The position numbers and the translations under genes are program-made. A DNA stretch of 64,000 nucleotides from assembly GCF_037948395.1 (NCBI RefSeq), contig NZ_CP149940.1, positions 3,038,001 to 3,102,000 of the forward strand, read 5' to 3'. Under the pieces are notes generated by a model. That model searched no databases. It was given only the letters and a program-made list of their open reading frames with translations, and had not been told where the DNA came from. This document shows, piece after piece, positions 17,970 to 27,537 of this stretch; within the stretch, counting starts at the first letter, position 1; every line of letters starts with the position of its first letter. Source of the stretch: Serratia nevei. Lineage in GTDB: Bacteria > Pseudomonadota > Gammaproteobacteria > Enterobacterales > Enterobacteriaceae.

Positions 17970-19480
17970 TCGCCGCCGTACAGCGGCCCGGTTTGCGCCG
18001 GAATGGGCGGCGGCGTCAGGGTTTTGATCGGCGGCAGGCCCGCGTCTTCCCCAGAGGTCGCGGTCAGCGGCGGCGCCACTTTCAGCGCTATCCAGTTCGA
18101 GGTCACGCGCTGCTGTTTATCGTCCTCCAGCGTGACCGCCAGCCGGTAGCTGTTGACGGCGTCCGGCGCGTCGTCCCACGGCGGCACGATCGCCGTCCAG
18201 CCCTGCGGATCGTTGGCGTTGTGCGGCGGCGTCAGGCTCAGTGCCTGCGTATCCCCCTGCCAACTGACATGAGAAATCCCGTTCAACGCCTTGATTTCCA
18301 GCACCAGCGGCACGGTTTCTCCCGCCTGCAGGCTCCACGGCGGCGTGGCCAGGAACACCTGCAGCGTCTTGCGCTGGCGGAACTCCAGCACCGGCACGTT
18401 CTTGTGTTCGATAGGATCGTAACGGCTGCCGCGCAGCGACTTGGCCTGCGCCACATACTCCGGCGAAATCTGCTTCACCAGCGGCACCCCGAGCCGATAG
18501 CTCAACGCCAATTCAACCTGCTCCTGGCTCTGCCCGCCCGCGCCAATCTTGTGCAACGCCTTCATCGTCACCAGCGGTACCGGGGTGTAATTGAGCCCCA
18601 GCTGCATGGCGCGCGGATCGCTTTGCTTTTTGCCGCTGCCGAACAGATCGACATTGTCGCCCAGGTACTGCTCATAGCTGAGCGAACCGCCGATCTGGCG
18701 GTAAAACGGCAGGTAGCCTTGCGTCGTGATGTCGTAACCGCGTGCCGGGCGGCTGAAAAACACCCCATCGCCGGGCTGCTGCGACAGCGCCGACAGCGGG
18801 TAGTAATAGTTGGTGGAGAAACGCAGGTAGTCTCCCCAGGCTTCCGCACCGACGCTGCCACGATTGCGCTGCCGGGCGAAATCGCTGTCTAGCGCCGTAT
18901 TGTAGCCCAGCAGCCAGTCGCCGACGATCCAGCGCTGCCCCAGCGCAAAATTGCCCAGCGCCCCAGCGCTTTGCTGCAGCCAGCCGATCTGGCTGTAGGT
19001 CAGCAATCCGTCGACGTCGTACAGCGGGCTGAATAACTGCCCGTTGCTGCCGGTAAAGTCCCCCTCCCCGGTCATTTTCAACGATAGCCGCGCGGTGCCC
19101 AGTGGCGACAACAGTTCCTGCGCCTGTTGCTGCAGCGTGTCGGCCGCCTGGCCCAGCAAATAATCCTCGGCGCGGCTGCGCATCTGCTGACGTGAAACGT
19201 TGTTCAGATCTTTCTCGCCGAGCTGTTTGGCCATCTCGGCCCACTGTTTTTCACGCGCGGCGTCGTCGGGCGCACCGCCCAGATCCGGCAAGTTCTCGGC
19301 CGGATCCGCGGCTTGCTGTTCGGAAGAAATAACGGCGTCCGGCGCCGGTGGGGATTCGGCGCACACGGGCACCATGCCGGCCAGCCACATCAGCGGCCCA
19401 GCCAGCCAGGCCGCCTGGCGACGGTGCCAAAATCGTTTTTGGGTCTTGATAAATCCTGTCTGAATCACGTCTGTCATGAC
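17966..19480 (-). CDS. ychO: Inverse autotransporter/invasin-like outer-membrane protein YchO
   Basis: The 504-residue protein has an N-terminal signal (long n-region, then [21 protein letters not shown]), an acidic linker, and an intimin/invasin-type beta-barrel domain (about 130-340) with [35 protein letters not shown] and NYYYPLS. A single C-terminal bacterial Ig-like domain follows, with a proline-rich end. It matches the YchO family of small inverse autotransporters next to narL in E. coli; an adhesion or envelope role is assumed. The start is uncertain: ATG 19480 is preferred as it gives a plausible signal peptide, but the Shine-Dalgarno is distant. Confidence 0.85.
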   Translation of the reverse strand, partial: VMTDVIQTGFIKTQKRFWHRRQAAWLAGPLMWLAGMVPVCAESPPAPDAVISSEQQAADPAENLPDLGGAPDDAAREKQWAEMAKQLGEKDLNNVSRQQMRSRAEDYLLGQAADTLQQQAQELLSPLGTARLSLKMTGEGDFTGSNGQLFSPLYDVDGLLTYSQIGWLQQSAGALGNFALGQRWIVGDWLLGYNTALDSDFARQRNRGSVGAEAWGDYLRFSTNYYYPLSALSQQPGDGVFFSRPARGYDITTQGYLPFYRQIGGSLSYEQYLGDNVDLFGSGKKQSDPRAMQLGLNYTPVPLVTMKALHKIGAGGQSQEQVELALSYRLGVPLVKQISPEYVAQAKSLRGSRYDPIEHKNVPVLEFRQRKTLQVFLATPPWSLQAGETVPLVLEIKALNGISHVSWQGDTQALSLTPPHNANDPQGWTAIVPPWDDAPDAVNSYRLAVTLEDDKQQRVTSNWIALKVAPPLTATSGEDAGLPPIKTLTPPPIPAQTGPLYGGD

Positions 19481-19902
19481 ACCGCTGGCTTCTCTCCCTC
19501 CTGGATCGCGCCAACCCACTGCTTGGCTATCGCCTTTCCCGCGACAGATCTGAAAAACCTTACGTCCCGGTCTGGCGGGGACGCCTCTCCCTTAAAGCCT
19601 AACGGCTTGGCGAACAGAAACAATAGGATAAACCCCAATCGGCCAGAGTGACGCCGTCACATCACACCATTGACTTGCCCCCCTCCGAGCGCAGGTGAAT
19701 TCACACTCTTTTAGCGCCGATTTTGCCGATAAAACGTGCAGTAACGCTGCGAGCCGACACGTAGCGGCTTGTTTTGCCATGCAATACGTAAGGCCGTGCT
19801 GCGCGCAACCGCGCATATCCCGCAGGCCGCCGCATTTCACCCCGGTGAAATACGCATTTTGCCGTTATTTTAAACATCTTTTTCACGACTGACGGAACCC
19901 TG
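19481..19902. promoter_or_regulatory. Divergent intergenic region, ychO and prepilin peptidase
   Basis: About 420 bp with no supported gene. It must hold the promoters of ychO (leftwards) and of the prepilin peptidase (rightwards). A short palindrome TGACGCCGTCA occurs near 19650, but no regulator can be assigned to it. Confidence 0.5.
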
Positions 19903-20571
19903 ATGTTTCTTTCCTCACTGTGGCACGTGCTGTTTTTCACCGCGCTGCTGTCGGCCGGCCTGCTCGCCTTCTCACTTATCACCCGGCTGGAGCGAACGGT
20001 AGCCGTACGCGCCAACCTACCGAGATTGCGCCGCCGCAGCCTGCTGTTGACGGCCCTGGGATTGGCGTTGGCGACGCTGCCTTTCGACCTTTCGGCAGCG
20101 CACCGGCTGTGGTTGCCACCGGCTGCGGCGCTGCTGATCGCCCTGGCCTGGCTCGACGGGCGCCACCGATGGCTGCCGGACCGGCTAACCCAGCCGCTGC
20201 TGTGGGGCGGGCTGCTGTGCAACCTTGACGCCCGCTGGGCACCGCTGGATGATGCGGTTATCGGTGCGGCAGCCGGCTACGGGGCGCTGTGGCTGCTCAA
20301 CGCGCTTTATCGGCAGGTGCGGCGGCGTAACGGCATCGGCCAGGGCGATTTCAAACTGTTGGCGGCGCTGGGCGCCTGGCTCGGTTGGACGACGTTGCCG
20401 CTGTTGGTCTGCCTGGCGGCGGCGTTCGGGTTAGGCCTGGCGGCGGCGCGCGGCCGGCACCCGCGCCGCGGCTGGCGAACGCCGCAACCTTTCGGTATCG
20501 CCCTGGCGGCGGCCGGCTGGCTGCAGCTCTTGATGGGCGCCGACCAAAGCGCGCTGACGTTGTTCGGTTAG
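19903..20571 (+). CDS. A24-family prepilin peptidase, orphan
   Basis: The 222-residue membrane protein has six to seven spans and both catalytic aspartates expected of type IV prepilin peptidases: Asp in LAWLDGRHRWLPDRLT (about residues 81-96) and the GxGD motif in GIGQGDFKLLAALGAWLG (about 145-162). It lacks the long cytoplasmic zinc-finger/methylase loop of full-length PilD/GspO, so it may cleave prepilins without N-methylating them. No pilus or type II secretion gene is nearby, so its substrate is unknown. It overlaps the convergent tailspike-like gene by 4 bp. The ATG follows GGAACCCTG, a weak ribosome site. Confidence 0.82.
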   Translation: MFLSSLWHVLFFTALLSAGLLAFSLITRLERTVAVRANLPRLRRRSLLLTALGLALATLPFDLSAAHRLWLPPAAALLIALAWLDGRHRWLPDRLTQPLLWGGLLCNLDARWAPLDDAVIGAAAGYGALWLLNALYRQVRRRNGIGQGDFKLLAALGAWLGWTTLPLLVCLAAAFGLGLAAARGRHPRRGWRTPQPFGIALAAAGWLQLLMGADQSALTLFG

Positions 20572-22178
20572 GTCTTCAGCGCCTCGATCAGCCGATTGAG
20601 TAATCCGGCCACTTCTGCCGTGCTGGCCGTTGTCGGATTGGCCAGTGGCTGGACCGCCGTGAGCCTCGTCGTGGATAACATCTCGTCGCTACGGATTTCC
20701 AACGCATCGGAGGGGGGCGCGCTCAACGAAACGCCGTCCGGCCGCCAGTAACTGCCGCGCGTAGTCTGCACCTGATAACTGCCAAAGCCGAAATCCTTCT
20801 CGACGCGATAATATATTTCGCAGCTCAACGGCCCGGTGCGCCGCAACATAAAGGCGCTTTTCGCGCTATAGCTGCCTCTATTGACGACAAAGGCGGTCGC
20901 CTGCGAAGACAGGTCGAACGTGATATATAAATCGCACGCCAGCACCTTGGTGTTGACGCCCTGCTGAAGCGTAATGTGCGTTGTGGGTTGCCTATCCGGC
21001 GCGGTCAGGGTGCCTAACAAAGTCCACGATGGCTGTTTCGAGATATTGCGCGGCAAATGATTGCTGGTGGAGGAAGGGGCAATAGCCCGCTCACCCAGAC
21101 TGTACATCGCTTCGACCCCGCTTAAAAACGACGTGACGTCGACGGTGCTTTTGCCGGCCACCGGGACGCCGCCGTTATAGACGTTACTGAAGGTTACCTC
21201 GGTATTGTTGTTGCAGGCGGCGATCGCCACCGGGAAAGGCGTTTTCGAACCGCTGTAAAGATTCAACTGACCGATATCCCAACGGGATTCGTTGATGAAC
21301 CGGCACAGCACGCCCCCGCTCTCCACGTTCTGCGCGTCCTGGATATTGATATTGCCTATCGTGCCCTGGGCAAAGTTGGTGGACAGCACGCTGACACTGG
21401 CGGCGCGCTGCGTATTGCGGTTCTCGCAGCCCAATGAATTGATCGTGCCGTTAAAATCTTTGAAATAGTAGATATCGCCGATGCAGTCATCCGCGGCCAA
21501 CGAGCCGACCGTAGAGTAAAACCCTGAAATTCTGAACGCGGTGCCTTTGGCGCGAGCGGCGTAGAGCCCGTCGATAAAATTGGTGGTGCCGGACTTGTTC
21601 ATCCACAGCACCCCATCGCCCGGGCGATTGGCGTTAGCTTCCATCTGCACGTTCACCAGCCAGTTAATGAACATGTCGCCCGACACAAACAGCGAATAAC
21701 CGCCAACCTTGGTGTAGATGTCACGGATATCAAACTTCGTCATATTGAGATCGCTGAACCATACGCCGTGGGTATCGTCTGCGCCGGTATCATCCCGCAA
21801 CGTCAAGCCGTGCAGCGTCAGATTGGCGAAGCCTTTCACCACGATCACCGCTTTCTTGGTTTCGCCTTGTTCATTGGTATAGCTGCTGTCTGCGGTCTTG
21901 ACGATTTTGGTCGCCCGCCCCAATCCGACCACCCGCAAACCGATGCCGCCGTAGATGTCCGTTGTCGTCTGAATGAGTACGTGCCCGGCGACCGTATACA
22001 CCCGTTTGCCCAGGGATAACGTACCGCCGGCTTGCAGCGCCGCCGCCGCCGCTTTGTTGATCGCCGGCCCCCAGTTGCTTCCGTCGCTGTCCTGATAAAA
22101 CTGTTCCGGCGTCACAACCTCGCCGGTGGCGAGCAAGGTTGCTGCGCGCTCCACTGAAGCGTTTCCGTTATTGTCCAT
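20568..22178 (-). CDS. Tailspike-like right-handed beta-helix protein, isolated
   Basis: The 536-residue protein starts with a short head-like region that includes EQFYQDSDGSNWGPAINKAA, a segment seen at the opening of pectate-lyase-fold phage tailspikes (a flow of GSNWGPAINKA..AGGTLSLGKRVYTV). A long repetitive region (about 75-340) follows, with short beta-strand turns such as LTLHGLTLRDD and GTIGNINIQDAQN, fitting a parallel beta-helix. The last 190 residues look like a separate beta-rich domain. There is no signal peptide. No phage structural gene is adjacent. The ATG has AGGAG upstream. Polysaccharide binding or cleavage is inferred only from the fold. Confidence 0.7.
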   Translation of the reverse strand: MDNNGNASVERAATLLATGEVVTPEQFYQDSDGSNWGPAINKAAAAALQAGGTLSLGKRVYTVAGHVLIQTTTDIYGGIGLRVVGLGRATKIVKTADSSYTNEQGETKKAVIVVKGFANLTLHGLTLRDDTGADDTHGVWFSDLNMTKFDIRDIYTKVGGYSLFVSGDMFINWLVNVQMEANANRPGDGVLWMNKSGTTNFIDGLYAARAKGTAFRISGFYSTVGSLAADDCIGDIYYFKDFNGTINSLGCENRNTQRAASVSVLSTNFAQGTIGNINIQDAQNVESGGVLCRFINESRWDIGQLNLYSGSKTPFPVAIAACNNNTEVTFSNVYNGGVPVAGKSTVDVTSFLSGVEAMYSLGERAIAPSSTSNHLPRNISKQPSWTLLGTLTAPDRQPTTHITLQQGVNTKVLACDLYITFDLSSQATAFVVNRGSYSAKSAFMLRRTGPLSCEIYYRVEKDFGFGSYQVQTTRGSYWRPDGVSLSAPPSDALEIRSDEMLSTTRLTAVQPLANPTTASTAEVAGLLNRLIEALKT

Positions 22179-22408
22179 AATCTCTCCTGACGTGATGTGT
22201 CCGCATCATTGCGAACGACCGCGCTGAAAGGCGTAAATAACGCCGCCTTTCTGCGCCAATCTATCACCGCCACATGAGCTCGTTATGAAATTTCATTTTA
22301 TTTCACCTTGATACAACCTCTCGCGCTTCGCGGTTGCAACAGCAGGCGATTTCACACGCTGTCGGCCTTTGGCGCGCCAGAAGCCCGGCCAGGCGCGCGG
22401 CGCGGTCG

Positions 22409-23983
22409 CTACTTACTCACCCGGTCCAGATACAGCATGCTGTTGGCGATATCCACCCGGGCATCTTCAACGTTGTCCCGCAATGCCACCAGAGTTTGCC
22501 CCTGCAGAGCCACCACATAAGGTGAACTGACCTGCAGTTCACGTTGCAACGTGACGTAACGTGCGCTGCGCGCGGCGCTGTTGCCCTCCGCGGCCGCGGC
22601 ACGCGTTTCCGCGCTGATGGCGGGAATGCCCCACTGGGTGCGCCAGGCCAGGGTTTTCGGCCCACCGGGCACGTTGTAGGCAAAGGCGCTGGCGTTGGTG
22701 TTTGGATCCAGATAGTCGGCGCCCCAGTAGGTGAAGATTGCCTGAAAATCGCGGCCGCGCATCTTGCCCCACAGATCGCTCTCCACCACCGGCTGGATAT
22801 CCAGCCGCAGCCCGGCCTGCGCAAAGCTGGCCTGCAACGCCTGCGCGATGTCGGTATACGGCGGCTGGTTGATGACGATCAGACTGATGCGCGTCCCTTC
22901 GGCGATGCCGGCCTCGCGCAGGATCTGTCTGGCTTTGTCCACGTCGAGCCTAAACGGCCGATCGTCGAGCGCCCCGTCCAATCCCTGCGGCAAGAAGGCC
23001 TGATGCACCCGATATTGCCCTTTCAACAGCTGCTCGGCGATGCTCTGATAATCCACCAGCCAGCGCGCCGCCTGCCACAGTGCCGGATAGCCCAGCGCCG
23101 GGTTGTCTTTGCTACCGGTGTTGAAACCGAGGTAATAGACCCGGGGCGCATCGGCCTGCTCGATGCGTACGCCTGGCACATTGCGCAGCGAGTCAAACTG
23201 ATCGGCCCCCAGATCGTAGGCCACGTCGGCATCCCCTTTCAGCAGCAACAAACGGCGGGTGCCGGCGTCGCTGACGTTCTTGAACAACACCGTTTTCAGT
23301 CTGGCCGGCGACGGCGCATAGTCGTTGCGGCCGAACAGCAGCGCCTCGTGCGGCACATAGTTGTTTACCCGATATGGACCGCCGCCGGCGGAATGGCTGC
23401 GCAACCAGGCATTGCCGTAGTCACCCTGCTGCGCGTGCTCGTTCAGCAGCTTCTCATCTACGATCGAGGCCACGTTCGCCGTCAGCAGCCGCAACGCCAG
23501 CTCGCTGCCGATGTTGGCGGGCCAACGAAGCTGCACCTGGTTATCTCCCACCTTTTTCAGCTGCTGCTCAACGTTATCCGGCGTCCAGCCAAACTCGCCG
23601 AGAATAAACGACGGCGCCTTGTTCAGCTTCACCGCGCGGACCAGCGAGAAAATGACGTCTTCAGGCCGCAGCGGATTGCCGGAAGCGAAGCGTTGCTGCG
23701 GTTTCAGGGTAAAGGTCAGGCTGCGGCCATCGGTGCCCGCTTGCCAACTGCCTGCGGCGTCCGGCGCCAGCTTTTGCGGCGCGGCGCGATCCGGCGCCAC
23801 CAGGCGCTGATAAAGGTTGACCAGATTGGCCGAGCTGACGGTTTCAAAACTCTCCGCCGGATCGAGGCTGATAATGCCCTCCAGCGAACTGACCACCACC
23901 AAGGTATCCTGCGGGGTGGCGGCCTGCGCACCGAAATCGGCCGCCAGCGCGCCATACAATAAAGTTGGGATTAACCGTTTCAT
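22409..23983 (-). CDS. Peptide-type ABC transporter substrate-binding protein (copy 2)
   Basis: Periplasmic solute-binding protein of family 5 (DppA/OppA class). The 524-residue precursor has a signal peptide (MKRLIPTLLYGALAADFGAQA), then QDTLVVVSSLEGIISLDPAESFE, and the usual LTFTLKPQQRFASGNPLRPEDVIFSL. It is clearly paralogous along its whole length to the protein at 27537-29105. The ATG at 23983 has GGAGAG seven bases upstream; a GTG at 24004 is an alternative. It follows the ATPase genes after 130 bp containing a hairpin, so it may be expressed at a different level. Ligand unknown: peptides, opines or nickel chelates are all possible for this family. Confidence 0.9.
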   Translation of the reverse strand: MKRLIPTLLYGALAADFGAQAATPQDTLVVVSSLEGIISLDPAESFETVSSANLVNLYQRLVAPDRAAPQKLAPDAAGSWQAGTDGRSLTFTLKPQQRFASGNPLRPEDVIFSLVRAVKLNKAPSFILGEFGWTPDNVEQQLKKVGDNQVQLRWPANIGSELALRLLTANVASIVDEKLLNEHAQQGDYGNAWLRSHSAGGGPYRVNNYVPHEALLFGRNDYAPSPARLKTVLFKNVSDAGTRRLLLLKGDADVAYDLGADQFDSLRNVPGVRIEQADAPRVYYLGFNTGSKDNPALGYPALWQAARWLVDYQSIAEQLLKGQYRVHQAFLPQGLDGALDDRPFRLDVDKARQILREAGIAEGTRISLIVINQPPYTDIAQALQASFAQAGLRLDIQPVVESDLWGKMRGRDFQAIFTYWGADYLDPNTNASAFAYNVPGGPKTLAWRTQWGIPAISAETRAAAAEGNSAARSARYVTLQRELQVSSPYVVALQGQTLVALRDNVEDARVDIANSMLYLDRVSK

Positions 23984-24088
23984 CGATACACTCTCCACAA
24001 TCACGCGGTTGCGCTGTTTGTCGAGTGTAGGGGGTAAGAATTAACGGAAGAACGACGATAAATTGCTTTATTTATTACCAAGATGGAT

Positions 24089-24111
24089 ATGCCCGCCGCG
24101 TTGGCGGGCAT
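24089..24111 (-). terminator. Hairpin after the ABC ATPase genes
   Basis: ATGCCCGCC-GCGTT-GGCGGGCAT forms a perfect 9-bp stem 4 bp beyond the ATPase stop. No T-run follows on the minus strand, so it may stabilise or attenuate the message ahead of the second binding-protein gene rather than end it. Confidence 0.55.
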
Positions 24112-24115
24112 AGGT

Positions 24116-24787
24116 TCAAACGATGATGCGGCCGTGCGCCATCGCCACCGAACGATCGCACATGTGGTCAATCACGTCCGCATCGTGGCTGACCAGCACC
24201 ATAGTCAGATCGCCCGCCTGTTTCAGCTCGTTGAGCAGGTTGAGGATCTCCGCCTGCACCGACATGTCCAACGCCGAAGTCGGTTCGTCCAGCAACAGCA
24301 GCTTCGGCCGCAGCAACAATGCGCGCACGATCGCCACGCGCTGCCGCTGGCCGCCCGACAGCTGATGCGGGTAGCGATCCAGCAGGCGCGGATCCAACCC
24401 CACCTGGCGAAAGCCCGCGCTGATTTTACGTTCGATGTCGCTTTCCTTCAGCAGCTTGAGCGGCTCCGACAGCGTACGCAAAAGCCGGTGTTTGGGGTGT
24501 AGCGAAGCATAGGGATCTTGAAACACCATTTGCACCTCGCGCCGCAGTTCGCCGGTAAACGCCTGCCCCGGCTGCAGCCGCCGCCCCAGCAACTCAAAGT
24601 TGCCCTGCCAGCTGCCGTTCAGCCCGGCCAGCACCCACAGCAAAGAGGACTTGCCGCAGCCGGAAGGCCCAACCAGCCCGAAACACTCGCCCGATTCGAT
24701 GCGCAGGTTAACCTCATGCACCACGGTGCGCAGTTCGTAGCCCTGGCGGTGACTGACGCTCAGGTTCTCCAGTGCAATCACGCTCAT
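24116..24787 (-). CDS. ABC transporter ATPase (DppF/OppF-type)
   Basis: One of the two ATPases of this importer. The 223 residues contain Walker A GPSGCGKSS, Q-loop VFQDPYASLHPKHRL, signature LSGGQRQRVAI, Walker [13 protein letters not shown] and the switch histidine in VLVSHD. It is shorter than typical DppF (about 330) because the C-terminal oligopeptide-ABC extension is missing, as in some nickel/peptide systems. Its ATG overlaps the preceding ATPase stop (ATGA), which decides the start over a longer in-frame reading to 24865. It pairs with the product of 24784-25626. Confidence 0.92.
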   Translation of the reverse strand: MSVIALENLSVSHRQGYELRTVVHEVNLRIESGECFGLVGPSGCGKSSLLWVLAGLNGSWQGNFELLGRRLQPGQAFTGELRREVQMVFQDPYASLHPKHRLLRTLSEPLKLLKESDIERKISAGFRQVGLDPRLLDRYPHQLSGGQRQRVAIVRALLLRPKLLLLDEPTSALDMSVQAEILNLLNELKQAGDLTMVLVSHDADVIDHMCDRSVAMAHGRIIV

Positions 24788-25626
24788 TTCAACGTCTCCA
24801 ACAGCGCGCGATCCAGCACCGGCAGCGGTTTGCCGCGCGTCTCGCGGCTCGGCCGACACGCCCACAGCGTGCGGGTATAAGGGGGCGTGGCCTGCGCCAG
24901 CTCTGCCGCCGGCAGCTGATCCAACAGCTCACCTTTGTACATCACCAGTACCCGCTCGCAGTGGTGCGCCACCTGCTGCAAATCGTGGCTGATCAGGATC
25001 AGCCCCATATTGCGTTGCGCCACCAGATTGTCTATCAGCTGCAGCACCTGATCGCGCATCTGGTGATCCAGCGCCGAAGTCGGTTCGTCGGCAATCAACA
25101 GCTGCGGATCGTTGATCAGCGCAATGGCCAGCATCACCCGCTGCCCCATGCCGCCGGAGAGCTGATGCGGATAGCGGCGGCACAGCGCCGCCGGATCGGG
25201 CAAGCCCACCGCCGCCAGCATCTCCAGCACTTTTTCACGCCGCTCGGCGCGACTCAGCTTTGCATGCAGCACCAGCGGCTCCTCCACCTGACGGCCGATC
25301 GGCTGATTGGGATTCAACGCATGCTTGGGATCTTGCATCACCATCGCCACCCGGTCGCCGCGCAGCCGGCTCCACTGGTGCTCGCTCAGGCACGTTAAGT
25401 CTTCACCGCCCAACGTCAGGCGCTGCGCCTGCAGCTGTAACGGCGGCGGCAATAGCCCCATCAGCGCACGCGCGGTCAACGACTTGCCGGAGCCGGACTC
25501 ACCGACCAGCGCCAGCCGCTCCCGCCCCATGCTGAACGAAATATTCTTCACCAGCGCCACCGGCTGTAGCCCCGGCACGCCGATCGCCAGGCGTTCGACG
25601 TTCAATAAGGTGTTATCAGTGCCCAT
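24784..25626 (-). CDS. ABC transporter ATPase (DppD/OppD-type)
   Basis: The 280-residue ATPase has Walker A GESGSGKSL, Q-loop MQDPKHALNPNQPI, signature LSGGMGQRVML, Walker [13 protein letters not shown] and the switch region ILISHD, all in the order expected. The C-terminal segment TPPYTRTLWACRPS corresponds to the start of the oligopeptide-ABC tail. The start at 25626 overlaps the permease gene by 11 bp and gives the normal N-terminus (LLNVERLAI); a start at 25656 would run deeper into the permease. It powers import together with the second ATPase. Confidence 0.92.
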   Translation of the reverse strand: MGTDNTLLNVERLAIGVPGLQPVALVKNISFSMGRERLALVGESGSGKSLTARALMGLLPPPLQLQAQRLTLGGEDLTCLSEHQWSRLRGDRVAMVMQDPKHALNPNQPIGRQVEEPLVLHAKLSRAERREKVLEMLAAVGLPDPAALCRRYPHQLSGGMGQRVMLAIALINDPQLLIADEPTSALDHQMRDQVLQLIDNLVAQRNMGLILISHDLQQVAHHCERVLVMYKGELLDQLPAAELAQATPPYTRTLWACRPSRETRGKPLPVLDRALLETLK

Positions 25627-26485
25627 GACGAGGATCCATTTTGTCGCGCAGGCCATCGCCCAGCAGGTTAAACGCCAGGCTGGCGAACAGGATCGCCCCG
25701 CCCGGCGCGGCGGCGACCCACCATTGGTCGAAAATCACTTTACTGCCTTCGGCCACCATCGAGCCCCATTCGGCGGTCGGCGGCGCGACGCCCATGCCGA
25801 GGAACCCCAGACCGGCAGCGGACAGGATGATGCCCCCCAGACTCAGCGCCGCGCGCACCACCGCACTCGGCAGGCACAGCGGTAAAATATGGCCGACCAT
25901 CAGCCGCAGCCCGTTGATGCCCTGCATGCGCGCCGCCGCCAGATAGTCGCTGCGGCGCAGCGCCAGGGTTTCGGCCCGCGCCTGGCGGGCAAAGGCCGGC
26001 CAGCTGGTCAATGCCAGCGCCAGCGCGCCGTTCATCAGCCCCGGCCCCATGACCGCCACAAACGCCAGCGCGATCACCAGGCTCGGCAGCGACAAGAAAA
26101 TGTCGGTCAGGCGCATCAAAATGCGCTCTACCCAGCCGCCAAGATAACCGGCGCCAATGCCGACCAGCAGGCCGATGGGTATGGTCAACACCAGAATCAG
26201 CGACACCAGAATCAGCGTCGGCCGCGCGCCGTAAATCACGCGGGAGAGCAAATCGCGGCCGAAGCCGTCGGTGCCCAGCCAATGTGCGGCGGAAGGCGGC
26301 AATAGCCGCAGCTCGATATGCTGCAGATTGGGATCGAAAGGCGCCAGCCACGGGGCCAGCAGCGCGGTGACGATCAAAATCGCCACCAGTGCCGCGCCCA
26401 GCGTCAGCGTGGTCAGGCGCCGACCGCGGCGGTAACCGACGACCGGCTCGCTTTGCGGTTCGTGTTCAGAGAGATATTGGCTCAT
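25616..26485 (-). CDS. ABC transporter permease (DppC-type)
   Basis: The 289-residue inner-membrane protein has an N-terminal span (about 27-50), the LAPFDPN..LRLLPPSAAHWLGTDGFGRDLLSRVIYG segment diagnostic of DppC/OppC, and five further spans. The EAA loop (ARMQGINGLRLMVGHILP, about residues 185-205) would dock with the ATPases. Its ATG overlaps the stop of the DppB-type permease (ATGA). It forms the translocation path with that protein. Substrate undetermined. Confidence 0.92.
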   Translation of the reverse strand: MSQYLSEHEPQSEPVVGYRRGRRLTTLTLGAALVAILIVTALLAPWLAPFDPNLQHIELRLLPPSAAHWLGTDGFGRDLLSRVIYGARPTLILVSLILVLTIPIGLLVGIGAGYLGGWVERILMRLTDIFLSLPSLVIALAFVAVMGPGLMNGALALALTSWPAFARQARAETLALRRSDYLAAARMQGINGLRLMVGHILPLCLPSAVVRAALSLGGIILSAAGLGFLGMGVAPPTAEWGSMVAEGSKVIFDQWWVAAAPGGAILFASLAFNLLGDGLRDKMDPRHGH

Positions 26486-27537
26486 CGGGTTCGCGGATCC
26501 ACTAAATAGGTCAAGGCGTCGGCCAGCGCATTCAACAGCACGAAACAGGTGCCGATCAGCAACGTGGCGCCGAGGATCGCCGGCGTGTCAGCAGCAAACA
26601 GCGCCGAGGTCAGATAACGCCCGACGCCGGGCCAGGCGAACACCGTTTCGGTCAATACCGCCCCTTCCAGCAGGCTGGCATAGGAGAGAGACAGTACGGT
26701 GATCAGCGTGCCCAGTACGTTGGGAAACACATGGCGCAGCAGAATGCGCAGGCGCCCGGCCCCCTTGGAACGCGCCAGCGTCACGTATTCCTTGTTGCAC
26801 TCTTCCAGCATCGCCGCGCGCAGCAATCGGGTAATGCCCGCCATCGACAGCAGCGCCAACGCCACGACCGGCAGCCACAGGTGGCCGATCGCGTTGTAGA
26901 ACATTTCGCGATCGCCGGACAGCCAGCTGTCGATCAACACGAAACCGCTGCGCGGCTCCATGCTGTACAAGTAGATGTCGTCGAGCCGCCCCGGCCCCGC
27001 CGACCAGTGCAGCGTGGCATAGAACAGCAGCAGCCCGAGCAGGCTCAGCCAGAAAATCGGCACCGAATAACCGATCAGCGACAGCAGACGCGCCGCGTTA
27101 TCCAGCCAGCTGCCCGGCCTGAGCACCGCCAGAAACGCCAGCGTAATGCCGCCGAGGGCGCCGAGGATAATGGCGCAGGTGGCCAGCTCCACCGTCGCCG
27201 GGAAGGTACGCAGCAGATCGCTCAACACCGGCTGGGCGGTGATGCGCGAAATGCCCAAATCGCCGTGCGCCAGGTGCACCAGATAACGCCAAAACTGCAT
27301 CGGTAACGGCTGATCCAATCCCAGCTCGTGCCGCACCTGCGCATAGGTGGCTTCACTGGCGTGATCGCCCGCCACCTGCAGCGCCGGATCGATCGGCGCC
27401 AGGTGCGACAGCATGAAGGTGAACAGCAGCAGGCCAAGCAACGTCAGCGCCAGCGACAGCGCGCCGCCGAGCAGCCGCCCGCCCCAGCGCCAATACCGCC
27501 GGGCCGCCCCGGCGCTGGCGGACAGTTCAGCGGCCAT
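26482..27537 (-). CDS. ABC transporter permease (DppB-type)
   Basis: The 351-residue permease has six predicted spans, the DppB/OppB segment HELGLDQPLPMQFWRYLVHLAHGDLG (about residues 70-95) and an EAA loop ARSKGAGRLRILLRHVFPNV in the C-terminal half. The N-terminus carries about 17 extra polar residues before the first span. The start codon overlaps the stop of the binding-protein gene (TAATG), so the five genes from 29105 to 24116 form a tightly coupled operon. Confidence 0.92.
   Translation of the reverse strand: MAAELSASAGAARRYWRWGGRLLGGALSLALTLLGLLLFTFMLSHLAPIDPALQVAGDHASEATYAQVRHELGLDQPLPMQFWRYLVHLAHGDLGISRITAQPVLSDLLRTFPATVELATCAIILGALGGITLAFLAVLRPGSWLDNAARLLSLIGYSVPIFWLSLLGLLLFYATLHWSAGPGRLDDIYLYSMEPRSGFVLIDSWLSGDREMFYNAIGHLWLPVVALALLSMAGITRLLRAAMLEECNKEYVTLARSKGAGRLRILLRHVFPNVLGTLITVLSLSYASLLEGAVLTETVFAWPGVGRYLTSALFAADTPAILGATLLIGTCFVLLNALADALTYLVDPRTR

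Noticed and set aside
22544..23962. Plus-strand frame antisense to the second binding protein
   Set aside because: It overlaps a full-length, signal-peptide-bearing binding protein and shows no domain.
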